This document shows, piece by piece, positions 34,264 through 42,203 of a DNA stretch of 64,000 nt. Both the position numbers and the translations under genes were made by a program. The DNA lies in the NCBI GenBank assembly GCA_016125135.1, contig WGMJ01000001.1:28692-92691 (forward strand), written 5' to 3'. The notes beneath the pieces were generated by a model, which had not been told where the DNA came from, ran no database searches, and saw nothing but the letters and a program-made list of their open reading frames with translations. Positions within the stretch are counted from its first letter, which is position 1. Each line of letters starts with the position of its first letter. This DNA is from Alphaproteobacteria bacterium (GTDB lineage Bacteria > Pseudomonadota > Alphaproteobacteria > Micavibrionales > Micavibrionaceae).

Positions 34264-35235
34264 TTAAGGCGCTGAAATAGCAGGTGTTTGTGCTGGAGGC
34301 AGGCCCTTTGTATGTATCAAAAGCGCTGCGATATTGTCGGAAGCGGTGATCTGCGTGGGGATGTTAACAAGTGGGCGCAGCGTTTTGTGGTCAGGGTGTT
34401 CGAAAAGGTCAAACCCGTGGTAGCGTTTTATCAATTTCGCGTCACCCGAGCGCGCAATATTGGCCTTCACAGTGCGCAGGGCATTGATAGTCTCGAGACG
34501 GTTCCGCACATAGGCATCAAGATGCTCAGGCTTCCAGTGCGCTTTAAAGGCTTTGCCGAAATGTTTTTTGTCGAGGTCGAGTAACGCATTGATGATCTGC
34601 TGTTCAGAAAAATACTCTGTTGACCAGCTCTCGTGATTGGCGAATTTGGCAACAAGATCGTATTTGCCGTTGAAATGATCCTCGCGGGCAATAATTTCAT
34701 TCTGATAATAGATGTGTCCGTAAACGGGTGATGAATCACGCCCGCCACCATGTTTAATACGATCGAGCACGTTTGCGCGGCGGTTAGCAGGGAAGAAGCC
34801 TACAAAGCTGGTGGCAAATATTGCAGCAGCAGCAATAAAAAAAGCACCTGCTAAATCCGCGCCGGCTTCACGCGTGGCAAGTTGCTGTGCTTCGGGGACA
34901 TAGTTCGCCATTTCGGCCTGCACACATTCTTGCCATTCGGCACGCGGTGCAGCTTGCAGGAAAACATGATCACCTGCGATTTGTACCTCGGGAAGTGCAG
35001 CGTCGGATTGTTCGTAGCATGTTTTGCCAGCGGTAATTTGTGCATCTTGTGGCGAAATGATTGGCTCGTTTGCGGCTTCGGCAAAGGCAAGGCCTGTAAC
35101 AAATGTTCCAAGAGCGCCCCAGGCAGCGGTGCGGCCCAAGCCAACCTGGATTTTACGCATATTGCGTGACCAGACTCCGTAATCGTAAAAAGCTGTATTG
35201 TCAGCGTGCACAATCGGCGCTTCATACTTTGCCAT
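34264..35235 (-). CDS. Unknown membrane protein, two-Cys loop family (member 4)
   Basis: A 323-residue protein with the same plan as the 7938 protein. Hydrophobic helix 1 at about 36-53, loop Cys73 and Cys104 (31 apart, as in member 1), helix 2 at about 128-148, then a soluble half ending ETINALRTVKANIA, FDLFEHPDHKTLRPLVNIP, then ITASDNIAALL. I chose ATG 35235 because AGGAGAG precedes it; a TTG five codons earlier is in frame. A TTGACATA box lies 56-63 bp upstream, ahead of an intervening hairpin. Function unknown. Confidence 0.8.
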   Translation of the reverse strand: MAKYEAPIVHADNTAFYDYGVWSRNMRKIQVGLGRTAAWGALGTFVTGLAFAEAANEPIISPQDAQITAGKTCYEQSDAALPEVQIAGDHVFLQAAPRAEWQECVQAEMANYVPEAQQLATREAGADLAGAFFIAAAAIFATSFVGFFPANRRANVLDRIKHGGGRDSSPVYGHIYYQNEIIAREDHFNGKYDLVAKFANHESWSTEYFSEQQIINALLDLDKKHFGKAFKAHWKPEHLDAYVRNRLETINALRTVKANIARSGDAKLIKRYHGFDLFEHPDHKTLRPLVNIPTQITASDNIAALLIHTKGLPPAQTPAISAP

Positions 35236-35256
35236 GCTTCTCTCCTGCAAATAAAA

Positions 35257-35280
35257 TGGGGCAGGAAAGACCCTGCCCCA
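35257..35280 (-). terminator. Hairpin between TetR gene and the 35235 gene
   Basis: TGGGGCAGG/CCTGCCCCA 9-bp stem, 6-base loop, followed on the minus strand by TTTTATTTG. It probably ends the TetR transcript. A TTGACATA box sits just before it, so it could also act as an attenuator in the leader of the 35235 gene. Confidence 0.65.
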
Positions 35281-35290
35281 CCATATAACC

Positions 35291-35298
35291 TATGTCAA
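35291..35298 (-). promoter_or_regulatory. TTGACATA box upstream of the 35235 gene
   Basis: Minus-strand TTGACATA at 35298-35291, the same box as upstream of the 7938, 32390, 42698, 43038 and 49578 starts. No good -10 is seen at standard spacing here. Confidence 0.4.
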
Positions 35299-35305
35299 TT
35301 ATTTT

Positions 35306-36007
35306 CTAGAATAGCGACATTTGTGACTTGATAAGCGGGTCAACTGGCCCTGTATCGCTTTGTTTTTCCTGCTTTTTACCGGTTTTCAGTTCAACCGGTG
35401 CCGAGAGCGTATTGCTGCCCAGCAGGACAAGGCTATGGGCTTTGAGTTTTTCAACGAAGGCCATATCAAGCGTTTGCGCGCCCGACATAAAGCGGTAGAT
35501 GATGGCACCGTATACCATGTCGACAATTGTATCGGCATCGATATTCACGGCGATTGATTTTTGCGCCTTGCCTTGTTCGATCAGTTCATAAAGTTCTTTC
35601 TCAAAATCCAGAAGGAAACAATCGTAGAAAATCTTGACGGCTTCAGGGCTGCTTTGTGCTTCGGCCATGGCTTCTGACACGATGCGCCCTGTTTTGCCCT
35701 GAAACACATGGAACAAACGGTCGAGGTGGAAGCTAAAAGCATCGAATATATCGGTTGCTTGTGCTACAGCTTTTTTGTTTGGTTGCTCGATTTGTGTATT
35801 GAGCGCATCAAGCACAACGGCAACCTTGTTTGGCCACCAGCGGTAGATTGTGGTTTTGCCCACACCCGCTTTTTTAGCGATCGCCTCGATTGAAAGATCA
35901 CGCACGGCCTTGTTCTGGAGAAGGGCGTTTGTGGCTTTGAGAATCGAATCTTTCGATTTATCGCTTCTGGGTCTGCCGCGTTTTTGTTTTGTTTTGTCGT
36001 CGCTCAT
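35306..36007 (-). CDS. TetR/AcrR-family transcriptional regulator
   Basis: A 233-residue repressor-type protein. A basic N-terminus (DKTKQKRGRPRSDKSKDSI) leads into the TetR helix-turn-helix: LSIEAIAKKAGVGKTTIYRWWPNKVAV. The C-terminal ligand and dimer domain is helical with no recognisable ligand signature (similar in layout to TetR_C_16/AcrR types). AAAGGAAACG precedes the ATG. The upstream region carries 12-bp tandem repeats that overlap a likely -35 box, suggesting autoregulation. Target genes are unknown; lppC lies upstream on the same strand. Confidence 0.87.
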   Translation of the reverse strand: MSDDKTKQKRGRPRSDKSKDSILKATNALLQNKAVRDLSIEAIAKKAGVGKTTIYRWWPNKVAVVLDALNTQIEQPNKKAVAQATDIFDAFSFHLDRLFHVFQGKTGRIVSEAMAEAQSSPEAVKIFYDCFLLDFEKELYELIEQGKAQKSIAVNIDADTIVDMVYGAIIYRFMSGAQTLDMAFVEKLKAHSLVLLGSNTLSAPVELKTGKKQEKQSDTGPVDPLIKSQMSLF

Positions 36008-36094
36008 TGTCGTTTCCTTTTATAAAAATTCGCCCCGTTCAACACGCCGTGAAAATTTCTGGCGGGTACGTATCGTTTTTATAAAAGCGTTATG

Positions 36095-36118
36095 AGACTC
36101 GCAAGAAGACTCGTAAGA
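36095..36118 (-). promoter_or_regulatory. 12-bp tandem repeats in TetR promoter region
   Basis: AGACTCGCAAGA then AGACTCGTAAGA, directly repeated with one mismatch. On the minus strand a TTGCGA inside the repeats is 15 bp from TATAAA (36083-36078). Candidate operator for the adjacent TetR protein. Confidence 0.4.
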
Positions 36119-36156
36119 TTCTTATTCACACCCTGTGGGTAAAGCCCGCAAAGCCG

Positions 36157-37383
36157 CTAGAAGCTTGAGACGGCGGGCTGGATGATTTCAAGCTTACCAT
36201 TGCGGAATTGCCACAAAGCCAGCGCCCGCTGGTTCAAGCCGTTGGGTAAAAAGCGGAATAAGCCGTCATTGCCAATGAAGCCAGACGGGCTGGCAAGCTG
36301 CGCGCTGCTGAAAGAGGCATCGGGCTGGCGTGCCAGAACTGCGGCGAGTGCTACAGCGTCATAAGCGTAGCCCGCGAGAACGGGCGGGGTTGATTTGAAA
36401 AGTTTCGTATAGTTGTCAACAAAGCGTTTTTTATATTGCGGGTCAGGTGCGGCCACAACGCCACCTTCAAGGGCGCCAGCGTTCGGGATGGGTTGCTCGA
36501 ACCATGAAGATGCGCCAAGGCGCAAAAGTTTTTCAGGCGGGAAACCCATAGCGGTGAGTGTTTGCGCGATGTTGGAGAGCGCAGCGCCACGGAAAGCAAT
36601 CAGCACGGCTTGTGGTTCGCTACCGGCGACAAAATATTTGGCGAGTGTTGCGCGCCACGAAGCGGGGCTGTCTTCAACAAGGCGTACAACTTGCGGCGCA
36701 GGGAATACGTTTTGCTGCGCGTAAATATTTGCAGAATTAACAATTGCGTTGCCGAAAGCATCGTTACCGGCAATCACTGTTACGCGGCTGCGGCCCAGCT
36801 GTTTCGCGTGTGTGAGCACTGTTGCCACTTGATCATATTGCAGCGGACCCAAAACAAAAGTGCCGTAGCCAGCAAGGCGGCTGTCATTTGAAAAAGTGAT
36901 CATCGGTATTTTTGCGCTGGCCATAACGGGTTTGGCCTGTGCGGCGGCGCTACTGAAAACAGGACCAAGGACAAGGGATGCTTTTTCAGAAACAGCTTCC
37001 TCGGCGGCGAGCGTAATTTTTTGTGCAGCTTCGGCGGCAACTTTTGCGCCGGTATCCTTCGGCACAAGTTCGATATTATTTGCACCTGCATCGGCCAGTG
37101 CCATTTGCGCGGCATTCAGCATGGCTTGGCCGAGGGCTTGATCTGGCCCGCTGAGCGGCAACAGTAAGGCAATGCGTTTAACTTGTGCGTCTTCCGGCTT
37201 CATAAGGGGTGCAGCTTCGGTGGTGGCTTCAGACGGGGCGGCTGCGTAATCGGGCGCGGGAGTTTGCTGGCTGGTGCCGCCCATAAAATCCATGGTGTCA
37301 CATGCGGAAAGCGTGCCTATTAACAAGAGGGCCAAAACCAAGCTAGAGTAGGAGCGGAAAAAGGAAGCAGATTTTTTTGTCAT
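36157..37383 (-). CDS. LppC/LpoA-type penicillin-binding protein activator
   Basis: A 408-residue lipoprotein. The leader ends LLLIGTLSACDT with the lipid-bearing Cys at about 28. The mature part is a periplasmic type I ligand-binding fold (RIALLLPLSGPDQALGQAML, GPVFSSAAAQAKPVMASAKI, VLAGYAYDAVALAAVLARQ). It corresponds to the C-terminal domain of E. coli LpoA, which activates PBP1A from the outer membrane; the N-terminal TPR half is absent, as in many alphaproteobacteria. Its start codon overlaps that of the divergent rsmI gene. Confidence 0.85.
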   Translation of the reverse strand: MTKKSASFFRSYSSLVLALLLIGTLSACDTMDFMGGTSQQTPAPDYAAAPSEATTEAAPLMKPEDAQVKRIALLLPLSGPDQALGQAMLNAAQMALADAGANNIELVPKDTGAKVAAEAAQKITLAAEEAVSEKASLVLGPVFSSAAAQAKPVMASAKIPMITFSNDSRLAGYGTFVLGPLQYDQVATVLTHAKQLGRSRVTVIAGNDAFGNAIVNSANIYAQQNVFPAPQVVRLVEDSPASWRATLAKYFVAGSEPQAVLIAFRGAALSNIAQTLTAMGFPPEKLLRLGASSWFEQPIPNAGALEGGVVAAPDPQYKKRFVDNYTKLFKSTPPVLAGYAYDAVALAAVLARQPDASFSSAQLASPSGFIGNDGLFRFLPNGLNQRALALWQFRNGKLEIIQPAVSSF

Positions 37384-38266
37384 GGACTATTCTTATGAAA
37401 TAGAGGGAGAAGAGGCAAGACGGCCATTGCAGGCTGGCCTTTACCTTGTCGCAACGCCGATCGGCAATTTGCGTGACATAACATTGCGCGCGCTTGATAT
37501 ATTAAAGTGTGTCGACATGGTTTTTTGCGAGGATACCCGCACCAGCCGCACATTATTGCAGGCTTACGGCATTAAAACGCCAGCTTCCAGCTATCATGAC
37601 CATTCGACTGAAAGCGAACGCCAGAAAATTGTGGACATGATAAAATCGGGCAAAAAAATTGCCTATATTAGTGATGCAGGCATGCCGCTGGTCTCGGACC
37701 CCGGTTATGCGCTGGTGCAGGCCTGTATTCAAGAGGATCTGTATGTGACCAGTGCGCCAGGCGCGAATGCGGTGCTCACGGCGTTACAACTTTCTGGCTT
37801 GCCAGCCGATGCATTTTTGTTTGCAGGCTTTACACCCAACAAAACAAAAGCGCGGCAGGATTTCTGGCAGCTTTATAAAAACACAAGCGCAACAATTATT
37901 GTTTATGAAACAATGAACAGGCTGGAAGAGTCATTACGTGATGCGCGAGAAGTGCTGGGTAACCGCAAAGCGGTGGTGGCGCGCGAGCTGACAAAGAAAT
38001 TCGAAGAGATTATCAGCGGGGATATTGAAACGCTGCTGGCCCGCTTCGCCAAAGACGGTGTGCCCAAGGGCGAATGTGTGCTGCTGATTGAAGGGGCACA
38101 AGTGCAAGATGCCAGTGATGAGGATATTGTGGCGCTTTTGAAAAAATCACTGAAAACCAATACACGCCGCGATGCGGTGGATGAAGTGGTGGCCGCAACA
38201 GGCGCCAAGAAAAACCGTGTTTACGAACTGGCGCTGAGAACAGATGAACGGCTGGATGAAAAATAA
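37382..38266 (+). CDS. rsmI: 16S rRNA 2'-O-methyltransferase RsmI
   Basis: A 294-residue tetrapyrrole-methylase-fold enzyme that methylates the ribose of C1402 in 16S rRNA. Motifs: GLYLVATPIGNLRDITLRAL, FCEDTRTSRTLL, ISDAGMPLVSDPGYAL and SAPGANAVLTALQLSGLP. The ATG at 37382 shares bases with the divergent lppC start (CATG), which leaves no room for leaders on either side unless promoters lie inside the other gene; a later TTG is a possible alternative. It starts a run of co-oriented genes with 1-4 bp overlaps. Confidence 0.93.
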   Translation: MDYSYEIEGEEARRPLQAGLYLVATPIGNLRDITLRALDILKCVDMVFCEDTRTSRTLLQAYGIKTPASSYHDHSTESERQKIVDMIKSGKKIAYISDAGMPLVSDPGYALVQACIQEDLYVTSAPGANAVLTALQLSGLPADAFLFAGFTPNKTKARQDFWQLYKNTSATIIVYETMNRLEESLRDAREVLGNRKAVVARELTKKFEEIISGDIETLLARFAKDGVPKGECVLLIEGAQVQDASDEDIVALLKKSLKTNTRRDAVDEVVAATGAKKNRVYELALRTDERLDEK

Positions 38267-38847
38267 TGACGGGCTACGATAAAGAGATATATACACTTAT
38301 CGCTTCTGCTCTCGCGATCTATGCCTTTATTCCTTATATCAAAAGTGTTTTAGCAGGCACAGCCAAGCCCCATATATTTACATGGGTTATCTGGGCGCTT
38401 ATTACCTTTATTGCCTTTGCTGGCCAATGGACAGCAGGCGGCGGCATGGGTTCGGCGGTGAGCTTTATTGTTGCGGCCCTGTCGTTGGTTGTTGTTTTTC
38501 TTTCATTAAAATCTGGTGAGAAAAATATCACGAAGGGAGACTGGGTCATGTTTATTCTTTCGCTGATTTCAATACCATTATGGCTCATTACAAAAGACCC
38601 GTTCTGGTCGGTTGCTATTGTAACTTTGATTGACCTTGCGGCATACTGGCCGACGATCCGCAAATCATGGCAGAAACCGCATGAAGAGCCTGCTCTCATG
38701 TATGGGCTCGGATTTGTTAGACACATTCTGACCATCTTTGCGATGGAAAGCATGAACCCGACAACGATTATTTTCCCTGCCATCCTTGTGCTCGGTAATG
38801 CTGTGACGTTCCTGCTGCTGATCTACAGGCGCAAGGTGCTTGCGTGA
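38266..38847 (+). CDS. PQ-loop-like membrane protein
   Basis: A 193-residue inner-membrane protein with about six or seven hydrophobic helices. The first pair carries ALAIYAFIPYIKSVLAGTAKP then HIFTWVIWALITF, and the second half repeats the pattern around TLIDLAAYWPTIRKSW. This resembles PQ-loop/SemiSWEET carriers, where the Pro in each half lines the substrate path. Substrate unknown. It overlaps rsmI by 1 bp and yraN by 4 bp. Confidence 0.65.
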   Translation: MTGYDKEIYTLIASALAIYAFIPYIKSVLAGTAKPHIFTWVIWALITFIAFAGQWTAGGGMGSAVSFIVAALSLVVVFLSLKSGEKNITKGDWVMFILSLISIPLWLITKDPFWSVAIVTLIDLAAYWPTIRKSWQKPHEEPALMYGLGFVRHILTIFAMESMNPTTIIFPAILVLGNAVTFLLLIYRRKVLA

Positions 38848-39197
38848 AAAGTAAAACCTCATACGAACGCGGCGTCTGGGCCGAGTTTATTGCGCTTGTT
38901 TATTTCCTGCTGCGGGGCTTCTGGCCGGTTGCCCTTAGATTCAAAACAAAAGTAGGCGAGATAGACTTGATCTGCCGCAAGGGCGATCTATTTTTATTCG
39001 TGGAAGTTAAAGCAAGAACTTCCATATCAGAAGGACTTTTCGCCCTTCGTAAGAGGCAGGAATCCCGTTTGGTGCGGGCTGCGGAAGCTTTTCTGGCAAG
39101 CCGTAGCCTGCCTCTTGATTCAAAAATGCGTTTTGACCTCTTCGTTATCACTCCACGCTTTCAAATCGAGCATGTTTCCAATATCATGATGATGTAA
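38844..39197 (+). CDS. yraN: YraN family (UPF0102) endonuclease-fold protein
   Basis: A 117-residue protein with the UPF0102 pattern: ERGVWAEFIALVYFLLRGF, then VGEIDLICRKGDLFLFVEVKAR with the D-ExK restriction-like residues, and RFDLFVI near the end. The family sits next to rsmI and lppC in many proteobacteria and is thought to be a nuclease or Holliday-junction-like protein; its role is not settled. The GTG start overlaps the preceding stop. Confidence 0.9.
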   Translation: MKSKTSYERGVWAEFIALVYFLLRGFWPVALRFKTKVGEIDLICRKGDLFLFVEVKARTSISEGLFALRKRQESRLVRAAEAFLASRSLPLDSKMRFDLFVITPRFQIEHVSNIMMM

Positions 39198-39240
39198 AGA
39201 TTTTTGCATAGCCCTGACTTGAGCGGGCATCTGCTGCGTC

Positions 39241-39300
39241 AAAAGCGTGCTCGAAACGCATGTACCCTTAAGTACACTTGCCTTTCTCCGCGCGCTTTTT
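39241..39300. repeat. Long imperfect hairpin downstream of yraN
   Basis: Arms of about 25 bases, starting AAAAGCGTGCTCGAAACGCA and ending CTCCGCGCGCTTTTT, meet at GTAC-CCTTAA-GTAC. A T-run follows. It may be a terminator, an extragenic repeat or a structured RNA. The rest of the 39198-39429 gap holds the repeat pair below. Confidence 0.6.
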
Positions 39301-39350
39301 CCTTCCATCTGCCACGCCCAAGCGGCCTCTGCAGAAAATCTTTTTTTAAC

Positions 39351-39418
39351 GTCATCCTCGCGGAAGCGAGGATCTTGTGATAAATTAGCTCAGATTCCTG
39401 CTTTTGCTGGAATATCCT
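39351..39418. repeat. Pair of inverted hairpin repeats, diverged copy
   Basis: Left hairpin 39351-39374 (ATCCTCGC/GCGAGGAT). The right hairpin, within 39391-39418, reads ATTCCAGCAAAAGCAGGAAT in reverse complement and is degenerate. Same family as the pairs at 3422-3773, 12458-12540 and 60747-60808. It ends a few bases before the ribosome site of the BON gene. Confidence 0.75.
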
Positions 39419-39429
39419 TGGAGAAAAAA

Positions 39430-40173
39430 ATGAGAAAAATGCTCCCCTTTTTGTTTGCTGTTGTTTTTGTTGCCGCATGTTCGCCGGTGGGTATGGCAAC
39501 GGGCGCTGGCGCAACGGTAGGTATGGCTGCAAAAAGCGAGGGCGGGCTTTCGCGCGCGGTTTCTGACCTCGAGATTCAGGCGCTTATCAACGACAAATGG
39601 TTCCGCAAGGATTTTGACATGTTCCGCAAGCTCGATATGACGGTAGACCATGGGCGCGTGTTGATTACCGGTATTGTGCAAAAGCCCGAGCACCGCGTTG
39701 AGGCCGTAAAGCTGGCGTGGGAAGTTGACGGGGTCACGCAGGTGATTAACGAGATCAAGGTTGCGGAATCAACAGGGCTGACAGGCGCTGCCAGCGATAC
39801 ATGGATTGCAACAAAACTGCGCGCGCGTATTACAGTTGATAAATATGTGCAATCGATCAATTACAATATCGATGTGGTGGATGGCAATGTGTACCTGATG
39901 GGGACTGCACAGAACGAGGCTGAATTAAAACGCGTTGTAAAAATTTCGCGTGAAACATCGGGTGTGAAAAACGTTGTTTCTTACGTGCGGATGCTGGGCC
40001 AGCCAATACAGCCTGCAACGCGCCCCACAACTGCACAGCCGCAACCCTTAATGCCGGAAATGCCGCGAACAGGTGATGGCGTTCAAAACTTCCCTGCTGA
40101 TGATGGTATGGGCGGGGGCGTGCCGAATTCCTCATATGATGCAGGCGCTGTGCAGACGGAAACATTGCAGTAG
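39430..40173 (+). CDS. BON-domain lipoprotein (DolP/YraP-like)
   Basis: A 247-residue envelope protein. ATG 39430 follows GGAGA and begins a lipoprotein leader with the lipobox FVAACSP; longer in-frame starts would translate the repeats upstream. Two BON domains follow (ALINDKWFRKDFDMFRKLDM to VNEIKVA, and TKLRARITVDKYVQSINYNI to YVRMLGQP), then a Pro/Gly-rich tail. E. coli DolP sits in the outer membrane, binds anionic phospholipid and guards envelope integrity. Its place near yraN and rsmI matches the E. coli yraM-yraN-yraP region. Confidence 0.87.
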   Translation: MRKMLPFLFAVVFVAACSPVGMATGAGATVGMAAKSEGGLSRAVSDLEIQALINDKWFRKDFDMFRKLDMTVDHGRVLITGIVQKPEHRVEAVKLAWEVDGVTQVINEIKVAESTGLTGAASDTWIATKLRARITVDKYVQSINYNIDVVDGNVYLMGTAQNEAELKRVVKISRETSGVKNVVSYVRMLGQPIQPATRPTTAQPQPLMPEMPRTGDGVQNFPADDGMGGGVPNSSYDAGAVQTETLQ

Positions 40174-41019
40174 ATGCAGAAAGACGAAATCACCGCAGCG
40201 CTACGCGATGCTGGAACGAGGGCGGCAGAGGAACTGGATATTGCGCATCTGGCCATGTTGATGGCGCTTTACCGCACACCGGATTTACAATTAACAGTTT
40301 ACGAAGACCATTTGCGTGATTTGTGCTTCCTGACGCGTGCACGGCACGAGGATTTGCGCAATGCCGGTGCCGAGGACGATGTAAAAACACAGTTGGCGGC
40401 ACTAAAACATGTGATTGTTGACCAGCATGGCTATGTGGGCGACACGGAAGACTACGATAATATAGCGAACGCGGATTTATTGGCCGTGATTGAACGGCGG
40501 CGCGGCATGCCGGTGGCGCTGGGTGTTTTGTATTTGCACGTCGCCGAAGAATGCGGCTGGGATATTGCGGGGATCAACTTCCCGTCGCATTTTTTGCTGC
40601 GGCTTGAAAAAGACGGGCAGCGGTTGATCTTTGACCCGTTCGATACGGCGCGCCCTATGGAGGCAGCACATTTGCGCGCGCTCTTGAAAAAGAATATCGG
40701 CGAGAATGCCGAGCTTTCGGCCCATTACTATGATGCAGTTGATAAACGTACGGTGATTTTGCGCCTGCAAAATAACATCAAGTTGCGGCAGGTAGAGGCG
40801 GCGGATTATGAATCGGCCTTGCTGACGACCGAATTGATGCGTCTGATTGCGCCCGATGAATTCCGCCTCTTGTTCGATTACGGTGTGCTGGCCTTTAAAT
40901 GTGATATGCCGCAAAAAGCTTTCGATGCCCTGCAGGATTATGCGGGCCGCACGCCTGATGCCCGTGCCCGCGCCGAAGCCCTTGTTTTAATGGAAGAAAT
41001 AAAAAGAAGCATACATTAG
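40174..41019 (+). CDS. SirB1-family transglutaminase-like/TPR protein
   Basis: A 281-residue cytoplasmic protein. The SirB1 core shows ADLLAVIERRRGMPVALGVL, YLHVAEECGWDIAGINFPSH with the conserved His, then LIFDPFDTARPM, followed by a helical TPR-like tail. The family is often next to release-factor methyltransferase or envelope genes; biochemical role is unproven. It begins directly after the BON gene stop and is likely in the same transcript. Confidence 0.83.
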   Translation: MQKDEITAALRDAGTRAAEELDIAHLAMLMALYRTPDLQLTVYEDHLRDLCFLTRARHEDLRNAGAEDDVKTQLAALKHVIVDQHGYVGDTEDYDNIANADLLAVIERRRGMPVALGVLYLHVAEECGWDIAGINFPSHFLLRLEKDGQRLIFDPFDTARPMEAAHLRALLKKNIGENAELSAHYYDAVDKRTVILRLQNNIKLRQVEAADYESALLTTELMRLIAPDEFRLLFDYGVLAFKCDMPQKAFDALQDYAGRTPDARARAEALVLMEEIKRSIH

Positions 41020-41071
41020 GCCCCTGTTTCTGCTATAAATACGCCATAATATTTAAAAAAAGGCGGTAGGG

Positions 41072-41410
41072 ATGTATAAACAAATAATCAGCCGTGACGC
41101 GCTGGGTGATGTGCCACTCGACGGGCTTAAGGGCCTTTATAGCGAAGCGGTGGCGCATGCGGGGCATGACCATGCGATTATCGAGCGCCGTTTTACAGCC
41201 GCGAATAATGCCGCCACGCTGGCGCTCACAATACTTGACCGGAGCGGTGTATCTTTTCTTGAAAGAGGGGCGATGATAGAAAATCTACAGGGTTTGTTTG
41301 CCTATACGTCAGCGAATGCACGGCACCCGCATAGTGTGCAGGGCCGCTGTGCCAAAGCTGCAAGCGCGGCTGAAAATTTGAACGCTGCAATCCGCGCTTT
41401 GCAGCTTTAA
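41072..41410 (+). CDS. Hypothetical protein, 112 aa
   Basis: A mainly helical soluble protein, alanine-rich, with no recognised domain (HAGHDHAIIERRFTAANNAA is its most distinctive part). GGCGGTAGGG lies upstream of the ATG. A terminator-like hairpin follows at 41441. Function unknown. Confidence 0.6.
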   Translation: MYKQIISRDALGDVPLDGLKGLYSEAVAHAGHDHAIIERRFTAANNAATLALTILDRSGVSFLERGAMIENLQGLFAYTSANARHPHSVQGRCAKAASAAENLNAAIRALQL

Positions 41411-41440
41411 GGATAGTGAAAAACGACAGAGATCAAGTAC

Positions 41441-41460
41441 AAGCCCCGTAAGGGGCTTTA
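41441..41460 (+). terminator. Terminator-like hairpin
   Basis: AAGCCCC GTAA GGGGCTT with a short T-run (TTTA). The remaining 220 bp to the 41680 gene hold no other clear feature beyond the TAACGGAG ribosome site. Confidence 0.65.
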
Positions 41461-41679
41461 CTATTGATTCATTCCCTGTTTTGTGTTTTTATGAATTTGT
41501 TACGGCAACGTAACCGCGGAATTTGTTAAGGGCAGCTTGCACCGCGTTACCAAGGCTAAAAGCACTATGGCGTTTTCCGCTGTGGGCCCGATTGGTCGCA
41601 GCGGAAATGTGAAAAGCCTCGCAAAAGTCTTTCCCGTCTCCGTTGTTTTTAACAAACGTTCAAGTAACGGAGAAAAACG

Positions 41680-42168
41680 ATGTCTATATCTACAGAAACA
41701 AAAAACTTTAATGCGCTACCACTTCAAGGTGTTTTCAGGCAGGTCTGCTATGCGCTGGACAGTGGTGAAGGGTTGAATGAGGCGCATCAGTTTGACGCGC
41801 TCAGTCTGATTGAAAACCTGCGCGAGAAAATTGCGGCGTTTGACTGGAAGAGCGTTGCGGCAGGCGGCGATGCTGCCCGTGAGGTGATTACATCGGCGGC
41901 GGGAGATGCTTTGTTTGCAAGCCTTGTCGCCATTGCCGACAATACCGAAAGCGGTGCCGCATATATTTCCCGTACAGGGGCAGGGCCTGATAGTATCAAG
42001 CGTTATAAGAGCGGCGCGTCGCAGCCGTCATGGTATCTGCGGCAACAATTTATTGTGGATCTGAAACAGATTATCGAGACAGAGCTGAAATTATTCGAGG
42101 TGGCGGTGCAGGAGCAAAAACCCTATGCCGGTTTCTCGCGGCCTATCAGCTTGCGATATTTCGGATAA
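41680..42168 (+). CDS. Hypothetical protein with weak HTH-like segment, 162 aa
   Basis: A soluble helical protein, no signal peptide. The segment GPDSIKRYKSGASQPSWYLR resembles the recognition-helix part of Cro/CI regulators, but the first helices are not convincing. AACGGAG precedes the ATG and a strong terminator follows, so it is a single-gene unit. Function unknown; a DNA-binding role is a guess. Confidence 0.6.
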   Translation: MSISTETKNFNALPLQGVFRQVCYALDSGEGLNEAHQFDALSLIENLREKIAAFDWKSVAAGGDAAREVITSAAGDALFASLVAIADNTESGAAYISRTGAGPDSIKRYKSGASQPSWYLRQQFIVDLKQIIETELKLFEVAVQEQKPYAGFSRPISLRYFG

Positions 42169-42173
42169 AGAAT

Positions 42174-42203
42174 AAAAAAGCCCCCGTGCAGGGGGCTTTT
42201 TTA
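42174..42203. terminator. Bidirectional rho-independent terminator
   Basis: GCCCCC GTGCA GGGGGC with A-run before and T-run after, between two convergent genes. Confidence 0.92.

Noticed and set aside
39120..39308. Minus-strand frame of 62 codons over the yraN end and hairpin
   Set aside because: It overlaps yraN and the long hairpin, has no ribosome site and no domain; repeat translation is more likely than a gene.
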